From Diploscapter coronatus (taxonomy: Eukaryota > Nematoda > Chromadorea > Rhabditida > Rhabditidae): 64,000 nt of DNA. The notes under the pieces are model-generated. The model was not told the DNA's origin. It did not search any database and was given only the letters and a program-made list of their open reading frames with translations. Position numbers and translations under genes: made by a program. The stretch covers positions 21,653,249-21,717,248 of the forward strand of contig OZ038423.1 in NCBI GenBank assembly GCA_964036155.1, given 5' to 3'. The stretch's first letter is position 1; each line of letters begins with the position of its first letter. Shown here in pieces: positions 11,221-22,739 of the stretch.

Positions 11221-12398
11221 GCTCTGAAACTGTTTAAAGAAAATATTTGTCGATTCTAGAAATTACGCAATATCGATCAACCAGAGAAGACATGACAAAA
11301 ATTGTGATATATGAACACTCACACTGAATAACTTTTGATAAGTAACGAAACACCACACAAAATTGACTAAGGATGCTGAACAGGGGTGAGACGGAATTTG
11401 TCGGAGTGAATTAAAAAAAAATCGTCTATACAATAATCGAAAAATTCTTTTGCAAAAATGTGTAAAAATGAACGACTTATTTGATACAAAATGATTTTTT
11501 AAAGGATTGATTGATGATGTTTGGTGAAAAAAGACTCCGATTCACAAATTCTCAAATTCGACTCCACAACAGCCTAACTACAGTATGCAAGCAATGAAAA
11601 GTATAAATAATATGGATTGTTCGCCTCATTTGCTTGTGGGAGTGAACGAATTGGCTGCGTTTTTCTAACTCAACATTTTATACCAGTTCTCTAACAGTTT
11701 CGACGAGTCCTCGATCAATTTCAGTAGTCTTTATCGACCTTCTAACAATACGCCGTAGATTTGCATCTAAAATGAATCTGTCGACTCAGAGATACGTGGA
11801 AATGTCTGTAAAGTTCGCGAGGTCTGTTATTCTCACTGAGCATATATTCAAATATCAACTAATATCAACTCATTTCTCACATGATCAAATATTTGCATAC
11901 TATATTTAAGCAAAATCTCTCAACTAATAATATTGACCGTAATTTTCTGTGATTTGGTACATTAAATTAGGGAGCACAAGCTCCGCCCACTCTGTGAAGT
12001 CAAAGCCAAGGAAGGAAATTTCGTCATTTTTTTTTCTTTAAATTCGATAAATTTTGCCAAGTGATTTTTTTTCTACTATTAGATATAGGTCTAGGTCGTC
12101 GTCTTCAAAAATTCATATCTTTGGTTACACTAATTCGTTTTTCATGGGGTTTTTGCTATAATTCTGTCTAGCCCTACAAATTCCTAGAAAAATACTTGCA
12201 TGACTTTGTCTTCACATCAGGAATATCACTTGTATCCTCTACTTGTTTATTTTCCAAAAAAAATTCAAATTAATTTCTCGAGTTGTATCAACTTCCTGAT
12301 GAACTTTAACCACTTATTTGAAATACTCGAGTGCGAATTAACAATAATGACTTCCAACCTCAACAACATTGAGGTAAACTGATTTTGGATGCAAATCC
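11221..12398. other. Intergenic region upstream of the P450
   Basis: AT-rich sequence that should contain the P450 promoter. I see no coding exon, RNA gene or clear repeat before the dispersed repeat at 12399. Confidence 0.4.
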
Positions 12399-12541
12399 GA
12401 GTGTCTGTCGATAGAGTCGATGGAACTAGTTCGGATTGAGACCCTCAAAGAAACAATCAAACTTCCACGAAACAGTCCGAAAAGTGAAGTATGAAAATAC
12501 GAACACTGATGCGATCAAGCATCAAACGATTTCATTAAGTG
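12399..12541. repeat. Dispersed repeat, copy B
   Basis: Direct-orientation copy of 5354-5499, beginning GTGTCTGTCGATAGAG and ending CGATTTCATTAAG. Here the terminal TTAA is followed by unrelated sequence instead of the palindromic element, so this copy resembles the form without that insertion. No coding content is recognised. Confidence 0.75.
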
Positions 12542-12925
12542 CAACTGAAATTCAAACTACCACTTCTTTCGGCATTGTTGCTGGCTGTCTTTTCTAGAGT
12601 GGGTAATCGTTTTAGAATCACGAAAAGTTTTGAATAATTGGGATTTAAAGTTGTGATTTGCCATGAAGGAAAGCTCATTATCGTCGAAGAGAGTATATCT
12701 TAAAATCATTTTACGATAATTTTCATATGAAGGAATAGTATAGAAAATGTGAGTTTGAGTCGCAATGATTTATTATCAAAAGTAATCAAACGACTATAAA
12801 ACTCGCCAGATTACTTTGAAATGAGTAGGGAGACTGCAGGGCAGGGCTAGATTGATTGTAGACGACCAGTCGAGGCGATTTGAAGTTGAGAACTGACTGG
12901 GTATTTGGTAAAATGGTTCAAGTCA

Positions 12926-14005
12926 GGGCTGGTACCCAAGTTCAACTTACAACCCTTGTAAGTCACTTACAAGGTCAAAATGACCTTGTAAACTATGTTG
13001 TAAGTCAATTTAAAATGCTTGTAAGCTATGTTGTAAGTCAACTTACAAGGCATGTAAGCTATCTTGTAAATTGACCAATTTACTATGGAAAAACCACTTA
13101 CAAGGCTTGTAAATTAACTTACAAGGCAGCTTACAACCCCTGTAAATGAGCTTACAAGGCAACTTACAATACCTGTAAGTCAACTTGCAAGAATTGTAAA
13201 TCAATTTCTTCACTTACAACACTTCACTGTTGGTTTACAAAGCTTGTAACTATTCATCAGATACGCGAAGTTCTAGACTTTTATAATGAAGTACAGGGTT
13301 TCCTTCTTTGATAATTCGATCTCTGCCATATTGAAGAGATGATAGCCCGGAACAACTCTAACTTATCGTAATAATAGGTTTCGGTATCACATTTTTGTGA
13401 ACTTACAAGCCTTGCAAGTCAACTTACAACATCGAGTTATGCTGTAAGTTAACTTACAAGTTTTGTAAATTCCACTTTTTTTATATTCGTCGAATTTTAC
13501 AACTTTTCTTCCAAATTTTTCATATTCTTAAATTTTCTCGAATCTTTTAGTTCATAGGCTTTTATTACGATCTCCATTCATTTCGGTTTCATTTATTAAA
13601 AGCTATTCCATGAATAACTGTAACAAGGGTCCGGAAAATTGCAAAAGTCTCTTGAATCCGAACCAAACCCATATGGATGGATACACCCATGGACCCTAAT
13701 CATAAAAATGGAGAGATCAGACCCCACCCCCAAAAGTAGGAGGGGCTACGAAGGGGTTAAGGTTAATGATTTTTTCGATCTAACACCCGTCAGGAGGTAC
13801 AAAGAACATTTTCGCTATAAAAGATTTTCGAAAAATTTGGAAGAAAAGTTGTAAAATTCGACGAATGTAAAAAAAAGTGAAACTTATAAGACTTGTAAGT
13901 TAAGCTGTAAGTTGATTACGAGGTTGTAAGTTGTTATAAGTTCATTTACAAAGGTTGTAAATTTTCAGCTTACAAGGGTTGTAAGTTGAACTTGAGTCCC
14001 AGCCC
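12926..14005. mobile_element. Composite inverted-repeat element rich in TTACAAG/CTTGTAA units
   Basis: The ends at 12926 and 14005 are inverted copies of about 37 bases: GGGCTGG, two variable positions around AC, then CAAGTTCAACTTACAACC and CTTGTAAG. The left ~300 bases and right ~130 bases consist of many TTACAA and TTGTAA half-sites in both orientations, forming self-complementary tracts. The centre contains a second inverted repeat (see the next entry). No transposase is present and no convincing target-site duplication is visible. It is probably a non-autonomous DNA element of unknown superfamily. Confidence 0.7.
13464..13890. repeat. Inner hairpin, distant relative of the 5.5-7.5 kb element
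   Basis: Sequence around 13464-13530 is inverted at about 13820-13890, sharing a CGTCGAATTTTACAACTTTT core and flanks. The right half (about 13660-13760) resembles the outer arm of the TTAA element near 5575-5650: both contain ACCC.ATGG...CTAATCA.AAA, then GAG and AG..CCC.CC. This suggests that one element family is nested in, or has contributed to, another. Confidence 0.55.
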
Positions 14006-14948
14006 AGATCTAATGCTAATTTTGAACCAAGACGTCTTCTTATTACAACAGTTTATAAAATTTCAATTATTGCATATTTGCTAGTTACGATCACTTACTG
14101 CAATTGCAAAAGTTGAAACCTTGCCTAGGTCTGGAATAAATCCTTTGCTAATAGTATATTGACTTGAAATTGTAGTTAATTCAGGAATATTAAACAATGA
14201 GACACTTCTCCATTCTTTCCCAATTTGTCCCCCTTATTATTTTCATTTTTTAAATTAAGAAAATTTGATCATATGAATATCATTATTTGGTTCCAATCGG
14301 CGACAGACGAATAATAGAGAGTTGCTGACATTTCTTTCGAAGAGAATATGCAAATGAAACATTCCGATAACCGATTTTAGGCGAAAAATCAGCACTAATA
14401 CTGAATCTGACACAAACTTCACGGATCCTAATAGTGTTCTGTGATGTTAACTTTACGAAAAATCGTACAGCGCACCACAAAATCATTCGATTCGCATCGC
14501 AAACATCTCTGTTTTTCTAGTTACCCTCCTACAAGTACCGTTCTATGAATAAAATTTATAACAGTTTAAACTTGCTTGAATATTTAAAAATCATTTAATG
14601 GCGACTTACACATATCTTGTCTAATTAATGTCTATTAACATCTCTACATCAAAAATGATAAGCTATCGACATAGCTCCATTTTCAATTCTTTGAATAGAA
14701 AACTAGTTCTGAATAAATAAATATCTAAGAATCTTAGTTTTATATTATGGCACAAGTCAATATTTCTCAAAATAAACATCATTCCTTCAATTCTTAATAT
14801 TCGCTCATGCGAATATGAAGTTTGTAAAATATCCGTATAAATTGTAATTCTAACGGTAATTTATCGAGTTTTTCAAAGCGTATCAAGAATTTGTATGATT
14901 TATAATTCGTAATAATCAAATCAATTATAGACATATCTGTGGATTCCT

Positions 14949-17588
14949 ATGGAAGTGCAAAATGAAATTGGTGTAGATCCGAAAAATGTACCGAAGAGGC
15001 TTAGCTGGTGGCAAGAAATTCTCAAGAATGTTATCACGAGCGGTCAAGTAATCATAATAATTTAATGTTGACAAAATTTTTATTCCAAATATTTCTTATA
15101 ATTTATAATTTGTATAGAAATTTAATATATTTTAAATAATAATTACCGTAATGATTTTCAATTGTGACTCTTTTAAATTGATTTCAATCGATTTTCGCCA
15201 GAATAGTTTGAATTAATTTTCTCAGAAACAATTTAAATTATCATAAAGTAAATATACACTTAGGTTCCTCGACATGTGGCATTCATCATGGATGGAAATA
15301 GGAGATTTGCAAGAAAGTCACAATTTGAGAATGTCATAGAAGGCCACGAAAAAGGATATGAACAGATGAATAGGGTCTGAGTAAAATATTCAGATGAATT
15401 TGTACTTTCCTATATCATTTTGATTTTTTTCTAATCACAAATCCATCCTTTTTCCAAAAAACAAATCGCTAGAAAAAGACAACTAAAGTGGATATTAGCG
15501 CGTGTAATGCACACCAATGAGTCGGCGTACATTTATCGCTAACTCATTTGTTTGTTTTCAATTTTTCATTTTCCATATTTTCGATTTTTCTATAATTATT
15601 TATCACTTTTCGCATTAATTATCTCCTAGAAGTTACCAATTGCAAGTGTTTTAGGCCATTCCTAAGATCGCATCATTAATTTCGCAAAAATACACAGGTT
15701 CCGAATGTTTCAGCGCATTAGGGTAAGCAATATTGATAAAAGATGATGTTTGTGCACGAAAATGACAAATGTATGATGAAAATTGACGAAAACTATAGAA
15801 AGCTTGAAAAATGGGAAATGCGAACTGACTGAGTGTCGACACATAGATCGTGTCGAGATCCAGGAGACCGGAAAGAGGATAGATTTGTGCCATTAAGAAA
15901 AAAATTCGGTTAATTTCATTCTGATATTAAAAGTTAGAAATCGATTTCTATCATTCCTTTATCTTTCTAAGAAGTCTAATTAATGTATCCTATTGATCCA
16001 AAGCAGAAATACTTGAGAAATTATTATTTCGATATTTCGAATCTCATTTTATACTTCACATTTTAGGTAGCGGAATGGTGTCAAGAATTCGGAATTTCTG
16101 TAGCCACAGTGTATGCTTTTAGCATAGAAAATTTCAAGCGAAATGACGATGAAGTTGGGGCTCTAATGGATCTGATTGAAAAGAAAATTCGAAAATTGAC
16201 AGGAGAAAAGTATGGAAAGTTGATTTCATGCGAAAAGAGGTATTTCATTAGGAAGAAAACCGAGGCAAAGCAAATTCGATATCGATTTTATGGGAATCTG
16301 TCGTTGTTATCACCAAAACTTATCGTACTAATCAATCAACTGCAGAAGATGACAGAAATATACAAAGTCCAGCATTTATCAAAAATTTTCCAACAATTTC
16401 GGCAATTTTAGGTTTCAATTAAATATTTGTTTGGCGTACACTGCTCAGGATGATACTACTCGAGCATTTGAATGGATTCGTAAAGGAAGACAAATGGTAT
16501 TGCCCGTTTAGATTTTGGCGAGGTTTACACAATCTCATCACGGTTTTATCCCCATGATATTTTTCGATCATTTGGAAAACGCATGACATACATGATATTA
16601 AGGCATGCGAAATAGTATGGGATTAGGGAAGGGTAGGATAGATTGAAAATTATTTTCCTATACTATTTCGCATTTCTTGATGTCATGCGTTTTCCAAGTT
16701 GTCATTTTTCTTGCATGATATCTAGGTCTCTTTTGCGCCGCTAATTTTTCACTCTGCTCACTTCTTTTCCCTTTTGGAATAAAGAAGAGACAGTTGTAAA
16801 ATCGTGTACACTTCTAAACATTGGAAAGATCCAAACACACGATAATGAAAATAAAAAAACATCTCCGTAATCCACGAGCTTTCACCTTCTTCGACCATTT
16901 TTAGGGGCTCCTTCATGAAAATCAAATCGACGAATGGCTAATCTCACGCTGCCTCGACACATCTGGCAGTGAACCAGATTTACTGATTCGAACGAGTGGT
17001 GAGAATCGACTCAGCGACTTTTTATTGTGGCAGGCAATTATCAAAATTATCATTAATGGTAATATGAAATTTTTCAGTGCTCTAATAAACATGTTTATTT
17101 CGATGACGTTCTCTGGCCAGAATTCAGTTTTCTAAGATTGTGCAAAGCGATCTTCGCATTCCAAATCAACAACAATAGAATTGAGGTTCGTTTGAAAATT
17201 AAGAATACACTATTGAAATTAACCCAGGGCGAGTTTATTCTAGATCCACCATTCTGAACATTTTTGGTTGAAATGATTTGAAAATTTTTTTTAGGCATTC
17301 CATTCGTACATAAATAAATTATCTTATTCGAAGCTTTATCTAATAATTCCCTATTATGTTTCAAACAATGATGGTTCTAAATTGAAATTTCAGCACATAA
17401 AACAATTACAATCGCTTCAAGCTCCAGATTCCCAAAGACTTGCGGATTTGGAAAATTTTCTAAAATGGATGAATGAAGAGCGTGAACGACAAAGTGACGA
17501 TCTTTGCTCTACCATTCTTTCGTCGACTTTACAAAAAATCGTTTTTTTCCCCAATCAAGATAAAATGAATAGCTCATTTCGGAATTAA
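14949..17588 (+). CDS. dhdds: Dehydrodolichyl diphosphate synthase (cis-prenyltransferase), 329 aa
   Basis: This enzyme extends farnesyl diphosphate with cis-isoprene units to make the dolichol precursor used in protein glycosylation. It acts at the ER with a NgBR-type partner. Eight exons (14949-15047, 15264-15374, 16067-16209, 16252-16371, 16412-16496, 16905-17033, 17078-17185, 17394-17588) sum to 990 nt. Hallmarks are [17 protein letters not shown] with the catalytic Asp, [28 protein letters not shown], the substrate motif [19 protein letters not shown] and the C-terminal [10 protein letters not shown]. Length matches the human enzyme (333 aa). The introns at 16372-16411 and 17034-17077 close the frame only as GC-AG; the one at 16210-16251 is a stop-free 42-nt GT-AG intron. 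AATAAA lies at 17634-17639. The gene appears functional. Confidence 0.92.
16571..16698. repeat. Intronic hairpin in the DHDDS gene
   Basis: TTGGAAAACGCATGACAT near 16572 and GCGAAATAGTAT near 16609 recur inverted as ATACTATTTCGCAT and ATGTCATGCGTTTTCCAA up to about 16697, giving a ~128-nt imperfect hairpin inside the intron 16497-16904. It is probably a small MITE remnant. Confidence 0.65.
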
Positions 17589-17924
17589 TATGTTTTAGTT
17601 AATAACTATATTTTCAAATTTGTGGGGGCTTAAAATAAATCATTTATCGACTTTATTTTATAATTTTCGAAAATGCAATTCAATGACTTATTGTCAGAGA
17701 AACTTTCTGAAACCAGTAAGCTCAGAATTTGTTTGACCAGATTTAGAGAAGATTTTTTGAACATATTCAATTATACATATATTTATTTGCCTAATTTTAT
17801 CTGAATAATTGCTTGTTAATAAATTTTGGAAAAGACATAATTTTCAAAATTATCTGATTAATTCAAGTAAATTATATTATTTTTCTTTTGGCAATTTTTA
17901 AATTATAAGACACGTTCTTCGTAA

Positions 17925-19580
17925 GAATCGAGTATGGGGTGGTACCCAAGAAGTTGACCCTCGAGTTTCGAGTTGATTTTTCGTACCTGGGGGTTTTCGA
18001 CTACGCTGATGACGAATTTGGCGGTTAAAACTCGATCCGACCACTTGTTCCGCCTGTTCTGGAAGGTCCGCATACGGTAGTTCCATAAAATTCTATTTTC
18101 GTTATTCTGCATGGGAAAAATTCAAATTCGGTATCAAAATGTTCGCAAAGGCCATCTGAGCACAATTCTGAAAAAATCTCGTCGAAATGACGCCGAATAA
18201 GGAAGGTATGATGAACATAGTGAAACATATAGAAAATGTCATATTGATTTTTCGCTTTTTTTAATTTTTTATTTTTTAAAAGCCCCAGATTCCGTGAGTT
18301 ATTTATACCGGAAAGTAGCCCAGGTCTTCTAGTTTCTGGAACACTTGACCATTTTCCTATAGACTGCCCGCTAGAGAAGAAATGCCACTTCTTCGAAGAA
18401 TTGTCATGGCTCATTTTTCCCTAGTTTGATTTGAAAAATTCATAGCTTCCTATATTTCACACCAAATTTCATGATTAGTTTTTTATTTTGTAGATCTTGA
18501 GTAGGAGAATAAATTCTAAATATAAAGAAAATTTTTAGAAATTAATTTTGGCGGGAGAAATTAGCCTAAGTTACCCTATATACCCGTACTGTGTTTACAC
18601 GGGTAATGGGAGTTAAAGTCGGAGTTTTCAATAAAATCTTGTAGAGCTCTTCAAATTGAACAAATTGTATCCAGAACTTATTTTAGAATGTACACACACA
18701 CAGAGATATGAATTTTTGAAATTTACTGCCCTAAAGGCACTTTGCAATAATTGGTCGTTGAACTTCAAAAAATTCTGGAGCTCATACGAATGTGAATCTG
18801 AGATCGGTTCTGAAACAAATTTTTTCACCATGTCCATCTACGAAACATACTGAAAGGGCGAATTTTTCCAACGCCATTTACGCGTAAACCCAGGACAGAT
18901 TGAAAAGTACGCAATCAAGACGCGAAAAGTGTGCATTTCTGCAGAAATTGGTATTCGAAAAAAATTCTTATTTTATTGCCTAATAATCTATGGATTAAAT
19001 GCTGTTCAATAAAAAAATAATGATCGAATTTGGTTTAGAATTATGGAAGTTATGAATTTTTAAAATCAAATTAAGCAAAAATGAGTCATGATAACTCTTC
19101 AAAGAAGTGGTATTTCTCCGCTAGCGGGCAGTCTATAGGAAAACGGTCAAGTGTTTCAGAAACTAGAAGGCCTGGGCTACTTCCCAGTATAAATAACTCA
19201 CGGAACCTGGGGCTTTTAAAGAATTAAAAATTAAAAGAAACGAAAAATCAATATGACATTTTCCATATGTTTCACTATGTTCATCATAAGTTCCTTATTC
19301 GGTGTCATTTCGACGAGGTCTTTACAGAATCGTGTTCAGTTGGTCTCTTCGATCATTTTGATACCAAATTTGAATTTTTCCCATGCAGAATAACGAAAAT
19401 AGAATTTTATGGAACTACCGTATGCGGACCTTCCGGAACATGCGGAACAAGTGGTCGGATCGAGTTTTAACCGTCATATTCGTCATCAGCGTAGTCGAAA
19501 ACCCCCAGGAATAAAATATCACTCCGAAATTTGAGGGTCAACTTCTTAGGTACCACCCCTCTACAAAAAACTCGATTTTT
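17925..19580. mobile_element. Second large foldback element
   Basis: Arms of roughly 520 nt (about 17925-18450 and 19040-19580) are imperfect inverted copies. Their matching open frames read almost the same 67 residues (starting MFHYVHH and ending SGRIEF), at 18025-18414 (-) and 19267-19470 (+). The similarity reflects the repeat rather than a conserved protein. The ends carry GGGTGGTACC and GGTACCACCCC. The ~600-nt centre shows no transposase, and exact ends and target duplication are unclear. It is distinct in sequence from the 5.5-7.5 kb element and is intergenic, downstream of DHDDS. Confidence 0.8.
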
Positions 19581-19599
19581 ATAAATAACTTCTTTTATA

Positions 19600-22500
19600 A
19601 CGACTAGCACATTCGATACCCTATTTAATATGGTCTGTGCCTGTACACGGAAATATTGTCATTTGTATAGAAATATTATCTTAAAAATATTCTTCATTTC
19701 AAACGGGGTGAAAAAATCCAACAAAATCGCTTATTTTCCGCCGGTTCTTGAATGTTGGTCAAAGATAACGAATTTTTTGCTGCGAGACACTAAGCAGAGA
19801 AAAAAGATAGGAGAGGGAGATAAACGACAAAGTGTCATTAGTTTAAGCATGATTTTATATTTTCCATATGTTTTCAACATTTGTTTTGAAAGCGATTTTT
19901 ATGACTGCAACCTCGTTTTCAAGCACCTGACTATTATTGTCGAGCAGGACCCAAGAACTCGATGCGGTCGTAACCAAGAGAAATTGAGTTAGCAGGAGAA
20001 ATGAGATACTAAGAAAATGAGAAATGGTGATATAAAACGCGACTTTATTATAAAGTTACGAAAAAGAATAAAAGGTTGTGCATAGAAATATGCTCAAGAT
20101 CACAATTAAACCTAATCAAACCAGTTTGGTTTCATGAAATCTGTTCATGTCGACTTTAAAATTAAAGTTCAGCTGAAAAAAGATTAATTAGTCTTATCAT
20201 TCTGCCAAACTATGCACGCATCATTTATTCACAGATCTGGGCAGATTTTCAGCCCGAACAAAAAATTATATATAGGGGAGGAAGTACGCAAATAGAATTT
20301 TTTTAATAGATAATTGATGCATAGGGGGGCGCAATGGGATTTCTGCAGAATATTCTTACTTAAGAGGGATCCGCACGAGGGATCTGACTTGAACCGCGCT
20401 AGATATGTTCATCCACTCTCATACCATTTTTCAGATCAATAGTTCAATTTCTCTCTGGTTGCTTTTATTGGTAGTTTCGGCTATTTTTCATCATTCATTT
20501 TCTAGACGCAACTAAAAGTGCTATTTTCGTACTCAAGAATAATGTAAGAATGTACAAACTCGTGCCTTGTACAAAATAATAACGCAAATCTGAATGAATG
20601 TAATTTCCCTGGAGAAGTTGATCAAATCGCCGAACCGTGTTATCATACGCAAATTGCTCCTATTTCCGTGAACATATTCATTAGTCCCCGCTCATATGAA
20701 TTCCATGGAGCTTGTGGCTATGGATTCTTAGAAAGCTAAGGACATAATAAAAGCTAGGATAATTGAACTTTTATATCCGATTTATAAATGTTTCTAAAGT
20801 TGCGAATAGCCTACATCTCAGTTCAGGTTCAATTATAGACATTCTTTCTCAAATGCACGATTTTCTATAAATTTGTACTCTCGCATGTCCCGAATTATGC
20901 AATGATGTGTGAAAATAAATGAGCTCCAATGAACTTTCTGATATCTTGAGATTAAAATCCTCCGATCTATATTTTCATCACACATGTTGCTACATTGTTC
21001 ACTAGAGTGTGATTCAATTACCCCTAATCTCTTTCCATTCATCGGGTATTTTTTGGCCTATTACTACAGTATACATTGCGTGTCTATTGTCTAACGTGAG
21101 TGAGTTGATCTTCGCAGTAATTTGGTTGCATTTGTGCAGTCTTAAAAAGTTCATCAGAGCTGGCAAATTTGTGCATGTCTTTGAAATTATTCGTCTTTAG
21201 ACGTTCGATGTCATTGTCTTCGACTTCGAATATTTTAAAAGAAAAACATTTCTTCAATCCAGCTTCCAACAGAATTTCCCCCTTCTATCGTCGATTTCAC
21301 AAGCTATTCCCACATTCTTTTTCTCATTTGACTTGTATTCGGTAAGACAATTCTCCATTTCCAATCCAATTTCATTCTGTATTCGCAGTCGCGTTATTCG
21401 GTTACGTCGGTTCAATCTCAGCTTCAATAGGGCGCAGCTCCTTCTGCCTTCTGTGCCTTGGGTAACCCATGGCGACACACAATTCGCATTCTAAGCATTT
21501 CATGCCGTTTTTCTCACTCGTCGTTACCTTTCTATCGGTACAATTTCTTTCGAATTGTCTTATTTTCGAGTCCCTGAGAGAACAGCGTAGTTCTGCACTC
21601 AACGTAGACATTCTATCTAGTTTATCTCATCTCTTTTATTTCTAGTCCAAGTCGTATCCGTTTTAGAGATTACCTTTGTCTCTTCATTATTTACCTAGTT
21701 CTATCTTGCACTAAGCAATTTTGTTATTTCCTTTTCATCCGGGACATAAAATTTTAGATTATTAAACGAAAAACATCCACACCATTTTGAATACTGTATA
21801 AAAATTTAGTGTAGTTTTATTGAGTAATAAGCGTGAAATTTTGATGCTCCAGCTACACAAACTTGATTTTTGCTATTAGCGAGTCTTTAATTATAGTGCT
21901 GAAACTCTCTTTAACCTACAATCATGCGAATGACATTAGTGCTCAAAATGAGTTGCTCTCCAGCTCTTCTCATTTAGACGTTATCAATAGCACCTGCAGG
22001 GGCGGACGCATTTCTCGTGGCCTAAAATGGCAGATGAAAATGCGCTTGAAGTTTGTCTTCAGGGCAGTGACGAAAAAAATTGAATTTCAAACAGGTTGGT
22101 ATCGAAATTGAAGTTCAAATTCACTCGAAAGAAAACTTCTTCGAAATCGATTTTATATGTTCGAAAGGTAAAAATCCTTGATATTCGACCTTCAAAATCT
22201 TAAATCCGACTCTTTTCCATCCGCGCTTTGAGCTAATTAGCTGTAGGCACAAAGATAGGGGAGATGCATTCACAATCTGATCATCATAATAAGCAAAGAT
22301 TATGCTGTTCGAAGAGTTCCTTTTCCCGACAAACAGCCATATCTCATTTCATTCATCATTATTATTCAGTCCAAATTAACGCTATTTATCCTTTCTGCAT
22401 TATCAATTTGCTTCATTCTGCATTTTTGTGTAATGAATTCATTTACTTTTGAAGGTTTTTAGTTAGTGAAAGATTCTTCTCAAAATTTAGTCTAATTTGA

Positions 22501-22739
22501 TACTTTAAAGATTCATCGCTTATTTATTTGCCTAATTGAATAATTGAATCAACGATGCTATTCGAATCCCGTAGTCTCTAAATTTACCGTTCAAATTTCG
22601 TGTCTTAAAATATTGAATTTTAGGATGGCATAAATCCGATGTCCTAAAAATGTGGATTCTCAATTATTTCTAGAGGCGTTTAGCCAATTTTCCTACGTAA
22701 TTCTCATAACTGTTCCTATTATTCTCGATTTCTTAGCAA
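19600..22739. other. Gene-poor AT-rich intergenic region
   Basis: About 3.1 kb between the foldback element and the globin start. Many short open frames exist on both strands, but none shows a domain, a signal peptide with conserved cysteines, or coherent splice phases. The globin promoter should lie in its right part. No RNA gene is recognised. Confidence 0.45.

Noticed and set aside
12926..13240. CRISPR-like array because of regularly recurring repeats
   Set aside because: The repeats are short palindromic half-sites at irregular spacing inside a terminal inverted-repeat element in an animal genome.
18025..18414. Open frame matching another at 19267-19470
   Set aside because: The match is explained by the inverted-repeat arms of a foldback element, not by a conserved protein.
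22550..22590. TTCGAATCCC box as a possible tRNA T-arm
   Set aside because: No matching acceptor stem, D-arm or anticodon arm could be found around it.
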